A stretch of 64,000 nucleotides of DNA from Pseudomonas sp. B21-048 (lineage in GTDB: Bacteria; Pseudomonadota; Gammaproteobacteria; Pseudomonadales; Pseudomonadaceae). Location: positions 3,658,001-3,722,000 of the forward strand of contig NZ_CP087168.1 in assembly GCF_024748615.1 (NCBI RefSeq). Direction: 5' to 3'. Below are positions 57,855 to 64,000 of the stretch, piece by piece. The position numbers and the translations under genes were made by a program. Each line of letters opens with the position of its first letter. Within the stretch, counting starts at the first letter, position 1. A model generated the notes under the pieces. That model was not told where the DNA came from and did no database searches. It was given only the letters and a program-made list of their open reading frames with translations.

Positions 57855-59809
57855 TGAGCGCACCTGTTCTCACCACCTTGCTGGTGGCCAACCGCGGCGA
57901 AATCGCTTGCCGAGTGATGCGCACCGCCAAGGCGCTGGGCCTGACCACCGTGGCCGTGCACAGCGCCACCGACCGTGACGCCCGGCACAGCCGCGAAGCC
58001 GATATCCGCGTCGACCTGGGCGGCAGCAAAGCTGCCGACAGTTACCTGCAAATCGACAAACTGATCGCTGCCGCGAAAGCCAGCGGCGCTCAGGCGATTC
58101 ATCCCGGTTATGGCTTTCTCTCGGAAAACGCCGGGTTCGCCCGCGCGATCGAAGCGGCCGGCCTGATCTTCCTCGGCCCGCCCGCCTCGGCCATCGATGC
58201 CATGGGCAGCAAGTCCGCGGCCAAAGCCTTGATGGAAACCGCCGGCGTGCCGCTGGTGCCCGGCTATCACGGCGAAGCCCAAGACCTCGAGACCTTCCGC
58301 GACGCCTGCGAACGCATCGGTTATCCGGTGCTGCTCAAAGCCACGGCGGGCGGCGGCGGCAAAGGCATGAAAGTGGTCGAGGATGTCAGCCAACTGGCCG
58401 AAGCCCTGGCCTCGGCGCAACGTGAAGCGCTGTCGTCGTTCGGCGATTCGCGGATGTTGGTGGAAAAGTACCTGCTCAAGCCACGCCACGTGGAAATCCA
58501 GGTATTCGCCGACCAGCATGGCAACTGCCTGTACCTCAACGAACGTGATTGCTCGATCCAGCGCCGGCATCAGAAAGTCGTCGAAGAAGCCCCGGCTCCG
58601 GGTCTAAGCCCGGAACTGCGTCGGGCCATGGGCGAAGCCGCTGTGCGCTCGGCACAGGCCATCGGCTACGTCGGTGCCGGCACCGTGGAGTTTTTGCTGG
58701 ATGCGCGTGGCGAGTTCTTCTTCATGGAGATGAACACGCGCTTGCAAGTCGAGCACCCGGTCACCGAAGCCATCACCGGCCTCGACCTGGTGGCCTGGCA
58801 GATTCGCGTGGCACGCGGCGAAGCGCTGCCCATGACTCAAGACCAGGTACCGCTGATCGGCCATGCGATCGAAGTGCGGCTGTACGCCGAAGACCCGGGC
58901 CATGATTTTCTGCCGGCCACCGGCCGTCTGGCGTTGTACCGTGAATCCGCCGAAGGGCCAGGACGTCGTGTCGACAGTGGCGTTGAAGAAGGCGATGAGA
59001 TTTCGCCGTTCTACGACCCAATGCTCGGCAAGCTGATTGCCTGGGGCGAAGACCGTGAACAGGCGCGGCTGCGTTTGCTGAGCATGCTTGATGAGTTTGC
59101 CATTGGCGGACTGAAGACCAACATCAACTTCCTGCGCCGAATCATCGGTCACCCGGCGTTTGCTGCGGCTGAACTGGATACCGGGTTCATTCCGCGTTAT
59201 CAGGAACAATTGCTGCCAGAACCCGCACAGCTGAGTGATGAGTTCTGGCTAGCGGCGGCCCAGGCGTTTGCACAAAGCCAGGCGAATACTCCGCGCGCCG
59301 ATGACCTGGGTTCGCCCTGGGCGATTAACAACGGTTTGCGTGCCGGATTGCCGCCTGAAATCACTCTGCATTTGAGTTGCGAAGGGCAAGACCGGGCACT
59401 GACGCTCGGCGCTGCCGATGCTCATACCGCGCAGCTCAAGGGTGAATACCTGCTGACAGTACACAACGGCTTGCGCCGCCAGCACCGGGCAATCCGCCGT
59501 GGCGACACGTTGTATCTGCAATGGGACGGTGAGCTGCGCCGCATCGAGTCGTATGACCCGATCGGTGCCGTCGAAGCCAGTCACAGCCATCAGGGCGGAC
59601 TCACCGCACCCATGAACGGCAGCATCGTGCGAGTACTGGTGGAGGCCGGGCAAACAGTCGACGCCGGCGCGCAATTGGTGGTATTGGAAGCGATGAAGAT
59701 GGAGCACAGCATTCGCGCGCCGCACGCCGGAGTGATCAAGGCATTGTATTGCCAGGAAGGCGAAATGGTCAGCGAAGGCAGTGCGTTGGTGGAGTTGGAA
59801 CACGCGTGA
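57854..59809 (+). CDS. liuD: 3-Methylcrotonyl-CoA carboxylase alpha (biotin) subunit
   Basis: A 651-residue subunit. The biotin carboxylase domain is residues about 5-450: LLVANRGEIACRVMRTAKALG, ATP-grasp loop KATAGGGGKGMKVV, FFMEMNTRLQVEHPVTE. A BT linker domain follows, and the C-terminal biotinyl domain has the attachment motif EAMKMEHS. ATG 57854 with AAGGAG at 57840-57845 is chosen over TTG 57851. Last gene of the operon, followed by a hairpin. Confidence 0.95.
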   Translation: MSAPVLTTLLVANRGEIACRVMRTAKALGLTTVAVHSATDRDARHSREADIRVDLGGSKAADSYLQIDKLIAAAKASGAQAIHPGYGFLSENAGFARAIEAAGLIFLGPPASAIDAMGSKSAAKALMETAGVPLVPGYHGEAQDLETFRDACERIGYPVLLKATAGGGGKGMKVVEDVSQLAEALASAQREALSSFGDSRMLVEKYLLKPRHVEIQVFADQHGNCLYLNERDCSIQRRHQKVVEEAPAPGLSPELRRAMGEAAVRSAQAIGYVGAGTVEFLLDARGEFFFMEMNTRLQVEHPVTEAITGLDLVAWQIRVARGEALPMTQDQVPLIGHAIEVRLYAEDPGHDFLPATGRLALYRESAEGPGRRVDSGVEEGDEISPFYDPMLGKLIAWGEDREQARLRLLSMLDEFAIGGLKTNINFLRRIIGHPAFAAAELDTGFIPRYQEQLLPEPAQLSDEFWLAAAQAFAQSQANTPRADDLGSPWAINNGLRAGLPPEITLHLSCEGQDRALTLGAADAHTAQLKGEYLLTVHNGLRRQHRAIRRGDTLYLQWDGELRRIESYDPIGAVEASHSHQGGLTAPMNGSIVRVLVEAGQTVDAGAQLVVLEAMKMEHSIRAPHAGVIKALYCQEGEMVSEGSALVELEHA

Positions 59810-59814
59810 AATGA

Positions 59815-59846
59815 AGATCGGTCCTACGCTACGCGAGGACCGATCT
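59815..59846. terminator. Hairpin between convergent liuD and the S24 repressor gene
   Basis: AGATCGGTCCT (59815-59825), ten-base loop, AGGACCGATCT (59836-59846): an 11-bp stem without a long T run on either side. Probably a shared, weak terminator. Confidence 0.55.
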
Positions 59847-59848
59847 GA

Positions 59849-60514
59849 TTAAAATTTGGCGGTTGCCTGAACTACCACGCCGATGATTCGGCATTCTTCG
59901 GTGTAAAGCGCTTTCGGATAGGTCGGATTAAGCGGGACCAGATAACGCTGCCCGCCCTCTTCGATCAATTTACGAAAAACCGCTTCAGTGCTGCCGGGCC
60001 ATTGGGCAATCACCAGTCTGCCAGGCTCCGGCACAATGGCTGGGTCCACCAGAATCAACATATCCGCGGCAATGCTCACACCCGTGGGGGCGGTCATCGC
60101 ATCGCCGACCACCACCAGCCAGAATGCTGCGCCCTGTGCGTGGTAATCGGACAGCTCGAAGCGCGGCTTGCTGACCGCCGATGAGGCGCCATAGGGCGAT
60201 AACTCTCCGTCACGCACCTCCCCGGTTTTTCGCCAGTCACTGACCGGGTAGCGAAAGTACGGGTTGTACTTCTGCGCCAGAGAGATCTCTTCATCCTGTG
60301 AGACCTGCGGTTCCCTGATCACCATCGCGACTTCCAGATAGTCCATCCCCAGTGCCTGCAAGACACGGTTCATCTCCTGGATGCCAGGTTGACGACGTTT
60401 ATTCAGCCAATGGCCGACGCCGCCCTGAGACATTCCGATGCGCTCGGCGAGTATTTCCTGAGTGACTTTGAGTTCACTCATTTTGGCCTTGACCAATTCA
60501 ATCCATTTATCCAT
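59849..60514 (-). CDS. Phage-type (cI/LexA-like) repressor with Ala in place of the catalytic Ser
   Basis: A 221-residue protein. Residues 1-66 are an XRE helix-turn-helix (VTQEILAERIGMSQGGVGHWLNKRRQ). Residues about 115-221 are an S24 (UmuD/LexA-like) domain strikingly similar to lambda cI (FWLVVVGDAMTAPTG, DMLILVDP, FRKLIEEGG, YLVPLNPTYP). The nucleophile of the family (GDSM/GNSM) is Ala139 (GCG, 60098-60100); the general-base Lys182 is kept. No clear Ala-Gly cleavage site is seen in the linker. It should therefore fail to self-cleave in the SOS response. No phage genes are nearby. ATG 60514 is the conserved start. Divergent from a small DUF6124-like gene. Confidence 0.85.
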   Translation of the reverse strand: MDKWIELVKAKMSELKVTQEILAERIGMSQGGVGHWLNKRRQPGIQEMNRVLQALGMDYLEVAMVIREPQVSQDEEISLAQKYNPYFRYPVSDWRKTGEVRDGELSPYGASSAVSKPRFELSDYHAQGAAFWLVVVGDAMTAPTGVSIAADMLILVDPAIVPEPGRLVIAQWPGSTEAVFRKLIEEGGQRYLVPLNPTYPKALYTEECRIIGVVVQATAKF

Positions 60515-60558
60515 GTGCGGCACGATACGTGGGGTACTCCGAGCATCAAAACACAAAT

Positions 60559-60588
60559 TGTAGTATTTAAATTAAAGAAACAACTACA
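60559..60588. promoter_or_regulatory. Possible repressor operator between the S24 gene and its divergent neighbour
   Basis: TGTAGT (60559-60564) and ACTACA (60583-60588) are inverted with an AT-rich 18-base spacer, placed in the 130-base divergent region, as expected of a cI-type operator. Six-base arms only. Confidence 0.4.
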
Positions 60589-60644
60589 GCACGTACTAAG
60601 CTGAGCTCACGGATTTCAATCTAATCACGGAGCTTGCCATCGTC

Positions 60645-60986
60645 ATGACCATCCCCAGCAATACCCTGCCCGACATGCAATTCGATACCACCCTCAGCTC
60701 GCCAAAAGGCTCTGCCGCCGCACAGCGGGCGCTTGACTATTACTTGAAACCAGCTGTGTCAGAAGTGGCCAGCGAGGCACGTTTCTTTGATGTGAACCGT
60801 AGCATCAGCAGCGAAGAGGCGCTGGTCCATGCTTCGGATCTGTTGCGATGTGCCGCCGCCACCGCACATGAATCAGCCAACCAACTGCAGGGCACAGGTC
60901 GGGATCTGGCATTTTCGACGGTGCACATGATCGACATGGCCAAGGCGATGGTCGACCGGTCTTTGGAGCGCGATCAGAACGATTGA
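60645..60986 (+). CDS. Small DUF6124-like Pseudomonas protein of unknown function
   Basis: A 113-residue soluble protein with no signal peptide or membrane helix. It resembles the DUF6124 family of short Pseudomonas proteins: a variable N terminus with Pro and Asp, then two helices (EEALVHASDLLRCAAATAHESANQL and GRDLAFSTVHMIDMAKAMVDRSL). The ATG at 60645 is preceded by GGAGCTTGCCATCGTC, with a modest GGAG. Divergent from the S24-type repressor, so it may be controlled by it. Function not known. Confidence 0.7.
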   Translation: MTIPSNTLPDMQFDTTLSSPKGSAAAQRALDYYLKPAVSEVASEARFFDVNRSISSEEALVHASDLLRCAAATAHESANQLQGTGRDLAFSTVHMIDMAKAMVDRSLERDQND

Positions 60987-61045
60987 GGGAGGAGGCGCTC
61001 AGGTGGAGAACCGGAAAAAATTTCAAATTGAGCAGATAAAAACAT

Positions 61046-61077
61046 TTGACTTGCAAATGATAATGATTACTATTGCT
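61046..61077 (+). promoter_or_regulatory. Promoter and Fur box of prrF
   Basis: TTGACT (61046-61051) and TACTAT (61068-61073), 16 bases apart. GATAATGATTACTATTGCT (61059-61077) matches 13 of 19 positions of the Fur consensus and overlaps the -10, so Fur with iron would block transcription. Confidence 0.82.
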
Positions 61078-61079
61078 GC

Positions 61080-61192
61080 AACTGATCGCGAGATCAGCCG
61101 ATGGCTCAAGGGACCTTAGGTCGGTCTCATGGACTATCTCCTCATCAGGCTAATCACGGTTTTTGACCCGGCTTTTTGCCGGGTTTTTTTTT
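61080..61192 (+). ncRNA. prrF: PrrF iron-responsive small RNA
   Basis: About 111 bases ending in a strong terminator: CCCGGC (61167-61172), loop TTTTT, GCCGGG (61178-61183), then nine T residues. The core 61131-61166 (GGACTATCTCCTCATCAGG, then CTAATCACGGTTTTTGACC) is the conserved antisense region of PrrF1/PrrF2 that pairs with mRNAs of iron-rich proteins such as sodB and TCA enzymes. The 5' part (ACTGATCGCGAGATCAG) forms the first stem-loop. Only one copy occurs here, consistent with non-P. aeruginosa species that carry the two prrF genes at separate loci. The remaining bases to corA (61193-61439) show no other feature. Confidence 0.9.
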
Positions 61193-61439
61193 GCGCCCAG
61201 CATGGGCGCAATTCTGTGGTGAAAGCCCAACGCGTCTTTGCCGAACTCAATCTCTCAAGCCACCTGGTGCGGGCTAGCATGCAGGGTGGAAGCGGCCTAT
61301 GCAGGCCACCCCTATGCCGATCCTGCGAACTTTGCAGATTTTGCTGACTCTCAAGCAGCAGACAAGGTTAAGCTGAATCCTGCCTGGCACCGCCAGTCTG
61401 TACCAATAGAAAGCGGCTAATAAGAAGTGAACCACCATC

Positions 61440-62411
61440 ATGGGTAGAGTCGTTGCTGCTGCGGTTTACAGCGCCGGTAAGAAAGTCACCAATATCACCC
61501 TCGACGAAGGCGCCGCCTGGGCTGCCAAGCCTGGCCACTTTGTCTGGATCGGTCTCGAAGAGCCGAACGCCGAGGAGCTGTTCAACCTGCAACGTCAGTT
61601 CAACTTGCACGAACTGGCCATCGAAGACGCCCTGGAAAAACACAGCCGACCGAAGCTGGAAACCTTCGGCGATGCACTGTTTATCGTCACGTATTCGCCG
61701 ATCCGCAATGAAGGCAAATTGCAGTTCATCGAGACTCATATCTTCGCCGGCAAGGGCTATATCATTACCGCGCGTAACGGTCATTCGGCGTCCTACGCCT
61801 ATGTCCGACAGCGTTGTGAGGCGCGACCGCTGTTGCTGGAACACGGGGAAGATTTCGTACTCTATGCCATCCTTGACTTCGTGATTGAAAACTACCAGCC
61901 GATGGGCGAAGCGATCCATGCCGAAATCGATGAGCTGGAGAGCAATGTCATGTGTGGCGCCCTGAACGAGCGAGACATCCAGAAACTCCACAGCCTGCGC
62001 CGCGATGTGTTGCGCTTGCGTCGGTTTGCGGCGCCGATGGTGGAGATCGGTGAGGAATTGCAAAAGCTGAGCTTTCCGTTCATCGACAAGAACATGCGTC
62101 CGTACTTCCGCGATGTGCAGATTCATGTCACGCGGCAGATGGAAGACCTGACGACTCTGGCGGACATTGCCAGCCAGACCATCGAAGTCGGTGTATTGCT
62201 GGAGGCATCACGGCAGAGCGTGGTGCAACGCAAGTTTGCGGCATGGGCAGCGATTCTGGCCTTCCCGACGGCGGTGGCCGGGATTTACGGGATGAACTTC
62301 CATGACATGCCGGAGTTGAGTTGGCATTACGGGTATTTCGCCGTGCTGGGATTTATCACCGTTGGGTGTGTCGGTTTGTGGGCGAGTTTCAAGCGGTCGG
62401 GGTGGTTGTAG
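61440..62411 (+). CDS. corA: CorA-family magnesium/divalent cation transporter
   Basis: A 323-residue transporter. The large cytoplasmic N-terminal domain (1-260) contains the family's EDALEKHSRPKLE and MEDLTTLADIASQTIEVGVLLE segments. Two C-terminal helices follow, and the pore-defining GMN motif is in AGIYGMNFHDMPEL. The last helix (YFAVLGFITVGCVGLWASF) ends with a short basic tail, as usual for CorA. GAAGTGA precedes ATG 61440. An IS256-family element inserted 16 bases after the stop codon separates the gene from its original terminator. Confidence 0.92.
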   Translation: MGRVVAAAVYSAGKKVTNITLDEGAAWAAKPGHFVWIGLEEPNAEELFNLQRQFNLHELAIEDALEKHSRPKLETFGDALFIVTYSPIRNEGKLQFIETHIFAGKGYIITARNGHSASYAYVRQRCEARPLLLEHGEDFVLYAILDFVIENYQPMGEAIHAEIDELESNVMCGALNERDIQKLHSLRRDVLRLRRFAAPMVEIGEELQKLSFPFIDKNMRPYFRDVQIHVTRQMEDLTTLADIASQTIEVGVLLEASRQSVVQRKFAAWAAILAFPTAVAGIYGMNFHDMPELSWHYGYFAVLGFITVGCVGLWASFKRSGWL

Positions 62412-62427
62412 TCAAGACCGAGGCGTC

Positions 62428-63778
62428 GGGGGTGTACGGGATTCTGTGTAAACGGCGTTGCTGTTAATCCTGCAAAAGCCGGTCTTCGAACTGGATACTG
62501 AACCGGTTCAAGGCCCCCGCCCAGTCCCTGATTGGCATTGTCCACTTCTTGCTGATGTTATTCAGCGCCAGATAAAAGAGCTTCATAACCGCGTCATCAG
62601 TCGGGAATGAGGCTCTGCTTTTGGTGACCTTGCGCAAGCTCATGTTGATCGACTCGATGGCGTTGGTGGTATAGATCACCGTCCGTATCTCAGGTGGATA
62701 ATCGAATAGAGGTATGACCCTCGCCCAGTTTTTGCGCCATGACTGGCTGATCAGAGGGTATCGATCATCCCATTTGGCCTCGAAATCGGTCAGCTTTTGC
62801 TCGGCCATTTCAACCGTCGTCGAGCGGTAAATAAGCTTGAGGTCGGCAGCGGCTTCGCGTTGATGCTTCCACGATACGAACTTCAAGCTGTTGCGCACCA
62901 TATGCACGATGCACAGTTGAACCGAGGCTTGCGGATAGACCACTTCGATCGCCTCAGGAAAGCCCTTGAGCCCATCCACGCAGGCGATAAAGATGTCTTT
63001 TACCCCGCGTGTTTTAAGCTCTGTGACTACTTGCAGCCAGAATTTGGCACCTTCAGTCTGTGCGATCCACAATCCTAGAACTTCTTTTCGACCGTCCATA
63101 TTGACGCCAATGGCCAAGTAAACCGCCTTGGTTCTGACCGCGCCACTGTCGCGCACTTTGACGTGAATGCAATCGAGGTAGAGGATCGGATAGAGCTCGT
63201 CCAGAGGACGCGATTGCCAGACTTTGACCTCTTCGCTAACGGCGTCGGTAATCGCCGAGATGAGGCTAGGAGAGACCTCTGTGCCGTACATCTCCTGCAG
63301 GTGCCCCTGAATTTCCCGAACAGTCATCCCTCGGGCGTACAGCGAAATGACCTTGTCATCGAAGCCGGTCCAACGCGTCTGGTGCTTGGAAACTAGCTGG
63401 GGCTCGAACATTCCCTGGCGATCACGGGGAATCTCCAGCGGTAGCTCGCCAAAGTCGCCCTTGAGCGTCTTACCGCTATGGCCGTTGCGAGCATTTCCTT
63501 CGGCATTGGTAACGGCTGCGCTTTTGTCATGCCCCAGGTGCTCGGTCATTTCAGCTTCCAGGGCTCGTTCGACGAGCATCTTGGTGAGCTGCTTGAGCAG
63601 GCCATTTTCGCCGATCAGATCTTCGGGTTTTCGGTAGTTGGCCAACAGGCTGTCGGCCAGCTTTACCAGTTCAGGATCGGGTTTGACTCGTTTAGTGCGC
63701 TTGGGCTCGGTCATTGAGACTCCTTGGGAAAGGCAGTGTGCGCCTAATGACCGTTTACACAAACCTCAGGACACCCTC
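62428..63778 (-). mobile_element. Complete IS256-family insertion sequence with 8-bp target duplication
   Basis: 1351 bases. Imperfect terminal inverted repeats are 28 bases: left 62428-62455, right 63751-63778, sharing GGGTGT at the outer part and TGTGTAAACGG at the inner end (21 of 28 matches). The target duplication GAGGCGTC is perfect at 62420-62427 and 63779-63786, which is the size typical of IS256 elements and indicates a fairly recent insertion. The single transposase gene is intact. Confidence 0.93.
62464..63714 (-). CDS. IS256-family transposase
   Basis: A 416-residue mutator-type DDE transposase. The N-terminal half contains NGLLKQLTKMLVERALEAEMTEHLGHDK and the FEPQLV strand. The first catalytic Asp is in YPILYLDCIHVKV, the second in IFIACVDGLKGFPEAI, and the Glu in YTTNAIESINMSLRK. 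The CxxH pattern LCIVHMVRNSLKFV between them is characteristic of IS256. ATG 63714 is the usual MTEPKRTKR start; an ATG-free extension to 63762 overlaps the inverted repeat. The length and all catalytic residues suggest an active enzyme. Confidence 0.95.
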   Translation of the reverse strand: MTEPKRTKRVKPDPELVKLADSLLANYRKPEDLIGENGLLKQLTKMLVERALEAEMTEHLGHDKSAAVTNAEGNARNGHSGKTLKGDFGELPLEIPRDRQGMFEPQLVSKHQTRWTGFDDKVISLYARGMTVREIQGHLQEMYGTEVSPSLISAITDAVSEEVKVWQSRPLDELYPILYLDCIHVKVRDSGAVRTKAVYLAIGVNMDGRKEVLGLWIAQTEGAKFWLQVVTELKTRGVKDIFIACVDGLKGFPEAIEVVYPQASVQLCIVHMVRNSLKFVSWKHQREAAADLKLIYRSTTVEMAEQKLTDFEAKWDDRYPLISQSWRKNWARVIPLFDYPPEIRTVIYTTNAIESINMSLRKVTKSRASFPTDDAVMKLFYLALNNISKKWTMPIRDWAGALNRFSIQFEDRLLQD

Positions 63779-63780
63779 GA

Positions 63781-63808
63781 GGCGTCTGCGAAATTCGCAG
63801 GCGCCTTT
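63781..63808 (+). terminator. Original corA terminator hairpin, now beyond the IS element
   Basis: GGCGTCTGCG (63781-63790), loop AAATT, CGCAGGCGCC (63796-63805), then TTT. One G-T pair in a ten-bp stem. Its left arm includes the target duplication, so the stem is intact to the right of the IS but is now 1.36 kb from corA. It also lies right after the stop of the minus-strand gene. Confidence 0.7.
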
Positions 63809-64000
63809 AAGGCTTAACCGACTCACCCTCAGGCTTGTGCGCCACAAATCGCATCATCCACTCTGCGACGGTAGTGCCGTGATGCTCATGTTCAAGACTC
63901 GCCATACCTTTCGAATAAATCTGCTCGCCCAGCGCTTCCTGACGAATATCCAACAATGCCCGTGAGTAATCGTGAATGAACTCCGGATGCCCCTGGAAGC
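63807..64000 (-). CDS. Class I glutamine amidotransferase, C-terminal part (gene runs off the window)
   Basis: Translating the minus strand from 64000 gives FQGHPEFIHDYSRALLDIR and then GEQIYSKGMASLEHEHHGT, with the stop TAA at 63809-63807. QGHPEF is the His-x-Glu part of the catalytic triad of class I (GuaA-like) glutamine amidotransferases, so the missing upstream part should contain the nucleophile Cys. It resembles the stand-alone GMP-synthase-like amidotransferases of Pseudomonas; acceptor unknown. The stop overlaps the T tract of the hairpin. Confidence 0.75.
   Translation of the reverse strand, partial: FQGHPEFIHDYSRALLDIRQEALGEQIYSKGMASLEHEHHGTTVAEWMMRFVAHKPEGESVKP

Noticed and set aside
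59849..60514. S24 repressor as evidence of a prophage
   Set aside because: No integrase, lysis, capsid or tail genes are present within the window on either side.
62428..63778. IS insertion disrupting a coding gene
   Set aside because: Both target duplications lie in the intergenic hairpin; corA and the amidotransferase frames are intact at their ends.

Overview
The window is chromosomal DNA from a fluorescent pseudomonad, most likely of the Pseudomonas fluorescens species complex. This rests on the 13-gene nuo operon with fused nuoCD next to aceA, Pseudomonas-type intergenic palindromes of the GTGGGAGCGAGCCTGCTCGCGA kind, the Pseudomonas-lineage sRNAs CrcY and PrrF, and the leucine-degradation (liu) genes with their MerR regulator. 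Most of it is core metabolism. Accessory material is limited to one toxin-antitoxin pair, one insertion sequence, many intergenic palindromic repeats and a phage-type repressor.

Layout: 1-1874 holds the 3' end of the ribosomal oxygenase roxA, a GNAT acetyltransferase and an exported secretin-like protein. 2389-3714 is isocitrate lyase. 4282-19221 is the complete complex I operon nuoA-nuoN. 19577-20231 is a higBA toxin-antitoxin pair. 20409-26345 (minus) is a six-gene ABC importer matching the glycerol system glpSTPQUV. It has a well-formed sigma-54 promoter and an array of TGAACA repeats facing a divergent sigma-54 activator (26718-28595). 28817-33444 holds the housekeeping genes cysS, glnS, ppiB and lpxH. 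33580-38470 (minus) is a MarR-controlled tripartite drug efflux operon with a palindromic operator inside its promoter. 38710-44102 (minus) is tamA-tamB. 44167-47465 holds a GNAT protein, xthA and a periplasmic-binding/OmpA fusion protein. 47650-49992 is an acyl-CoA dehydrogenase divergent from a LysR regulator.

50081-59809 is the leucine/isovalerate catabolic region: liuR, liuE, an acyl-CoA ligase on the opposite strand, then liuABCD, with LiuR-type palindromes before liuR and liuA. Between liuE and the ligase lies a complete CrcY-type sRNA. It has a sigma-54 promoter, several A-rich Hfq/Crc motifs and a UUCG terminator. It should titrate Hfq/Crc and relieve carbon catabolite repression.

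59849-64000 carries an S24-type repressor whose catalytic serine position is alanine, a DUF6124-like protein, the iron-responsive sRNA PrrF with a Fur box, corA, a complete IS256-family element with an 8-bp target duplication placed between corA and its terminator hairpin, and the 3' end of a class I glutamine amidotransferase.

No tRNA, rRNA, CRISPR array or replication origin was seen. The most interesting items are the degenerate/consensus asymmetry of the two importer ATPases, the sigma-54 control region of that importer, the Ser-to-Ala S24 repressor, the intact CrcY and PrrF genes, and the IS insertion between corA and its terminator.
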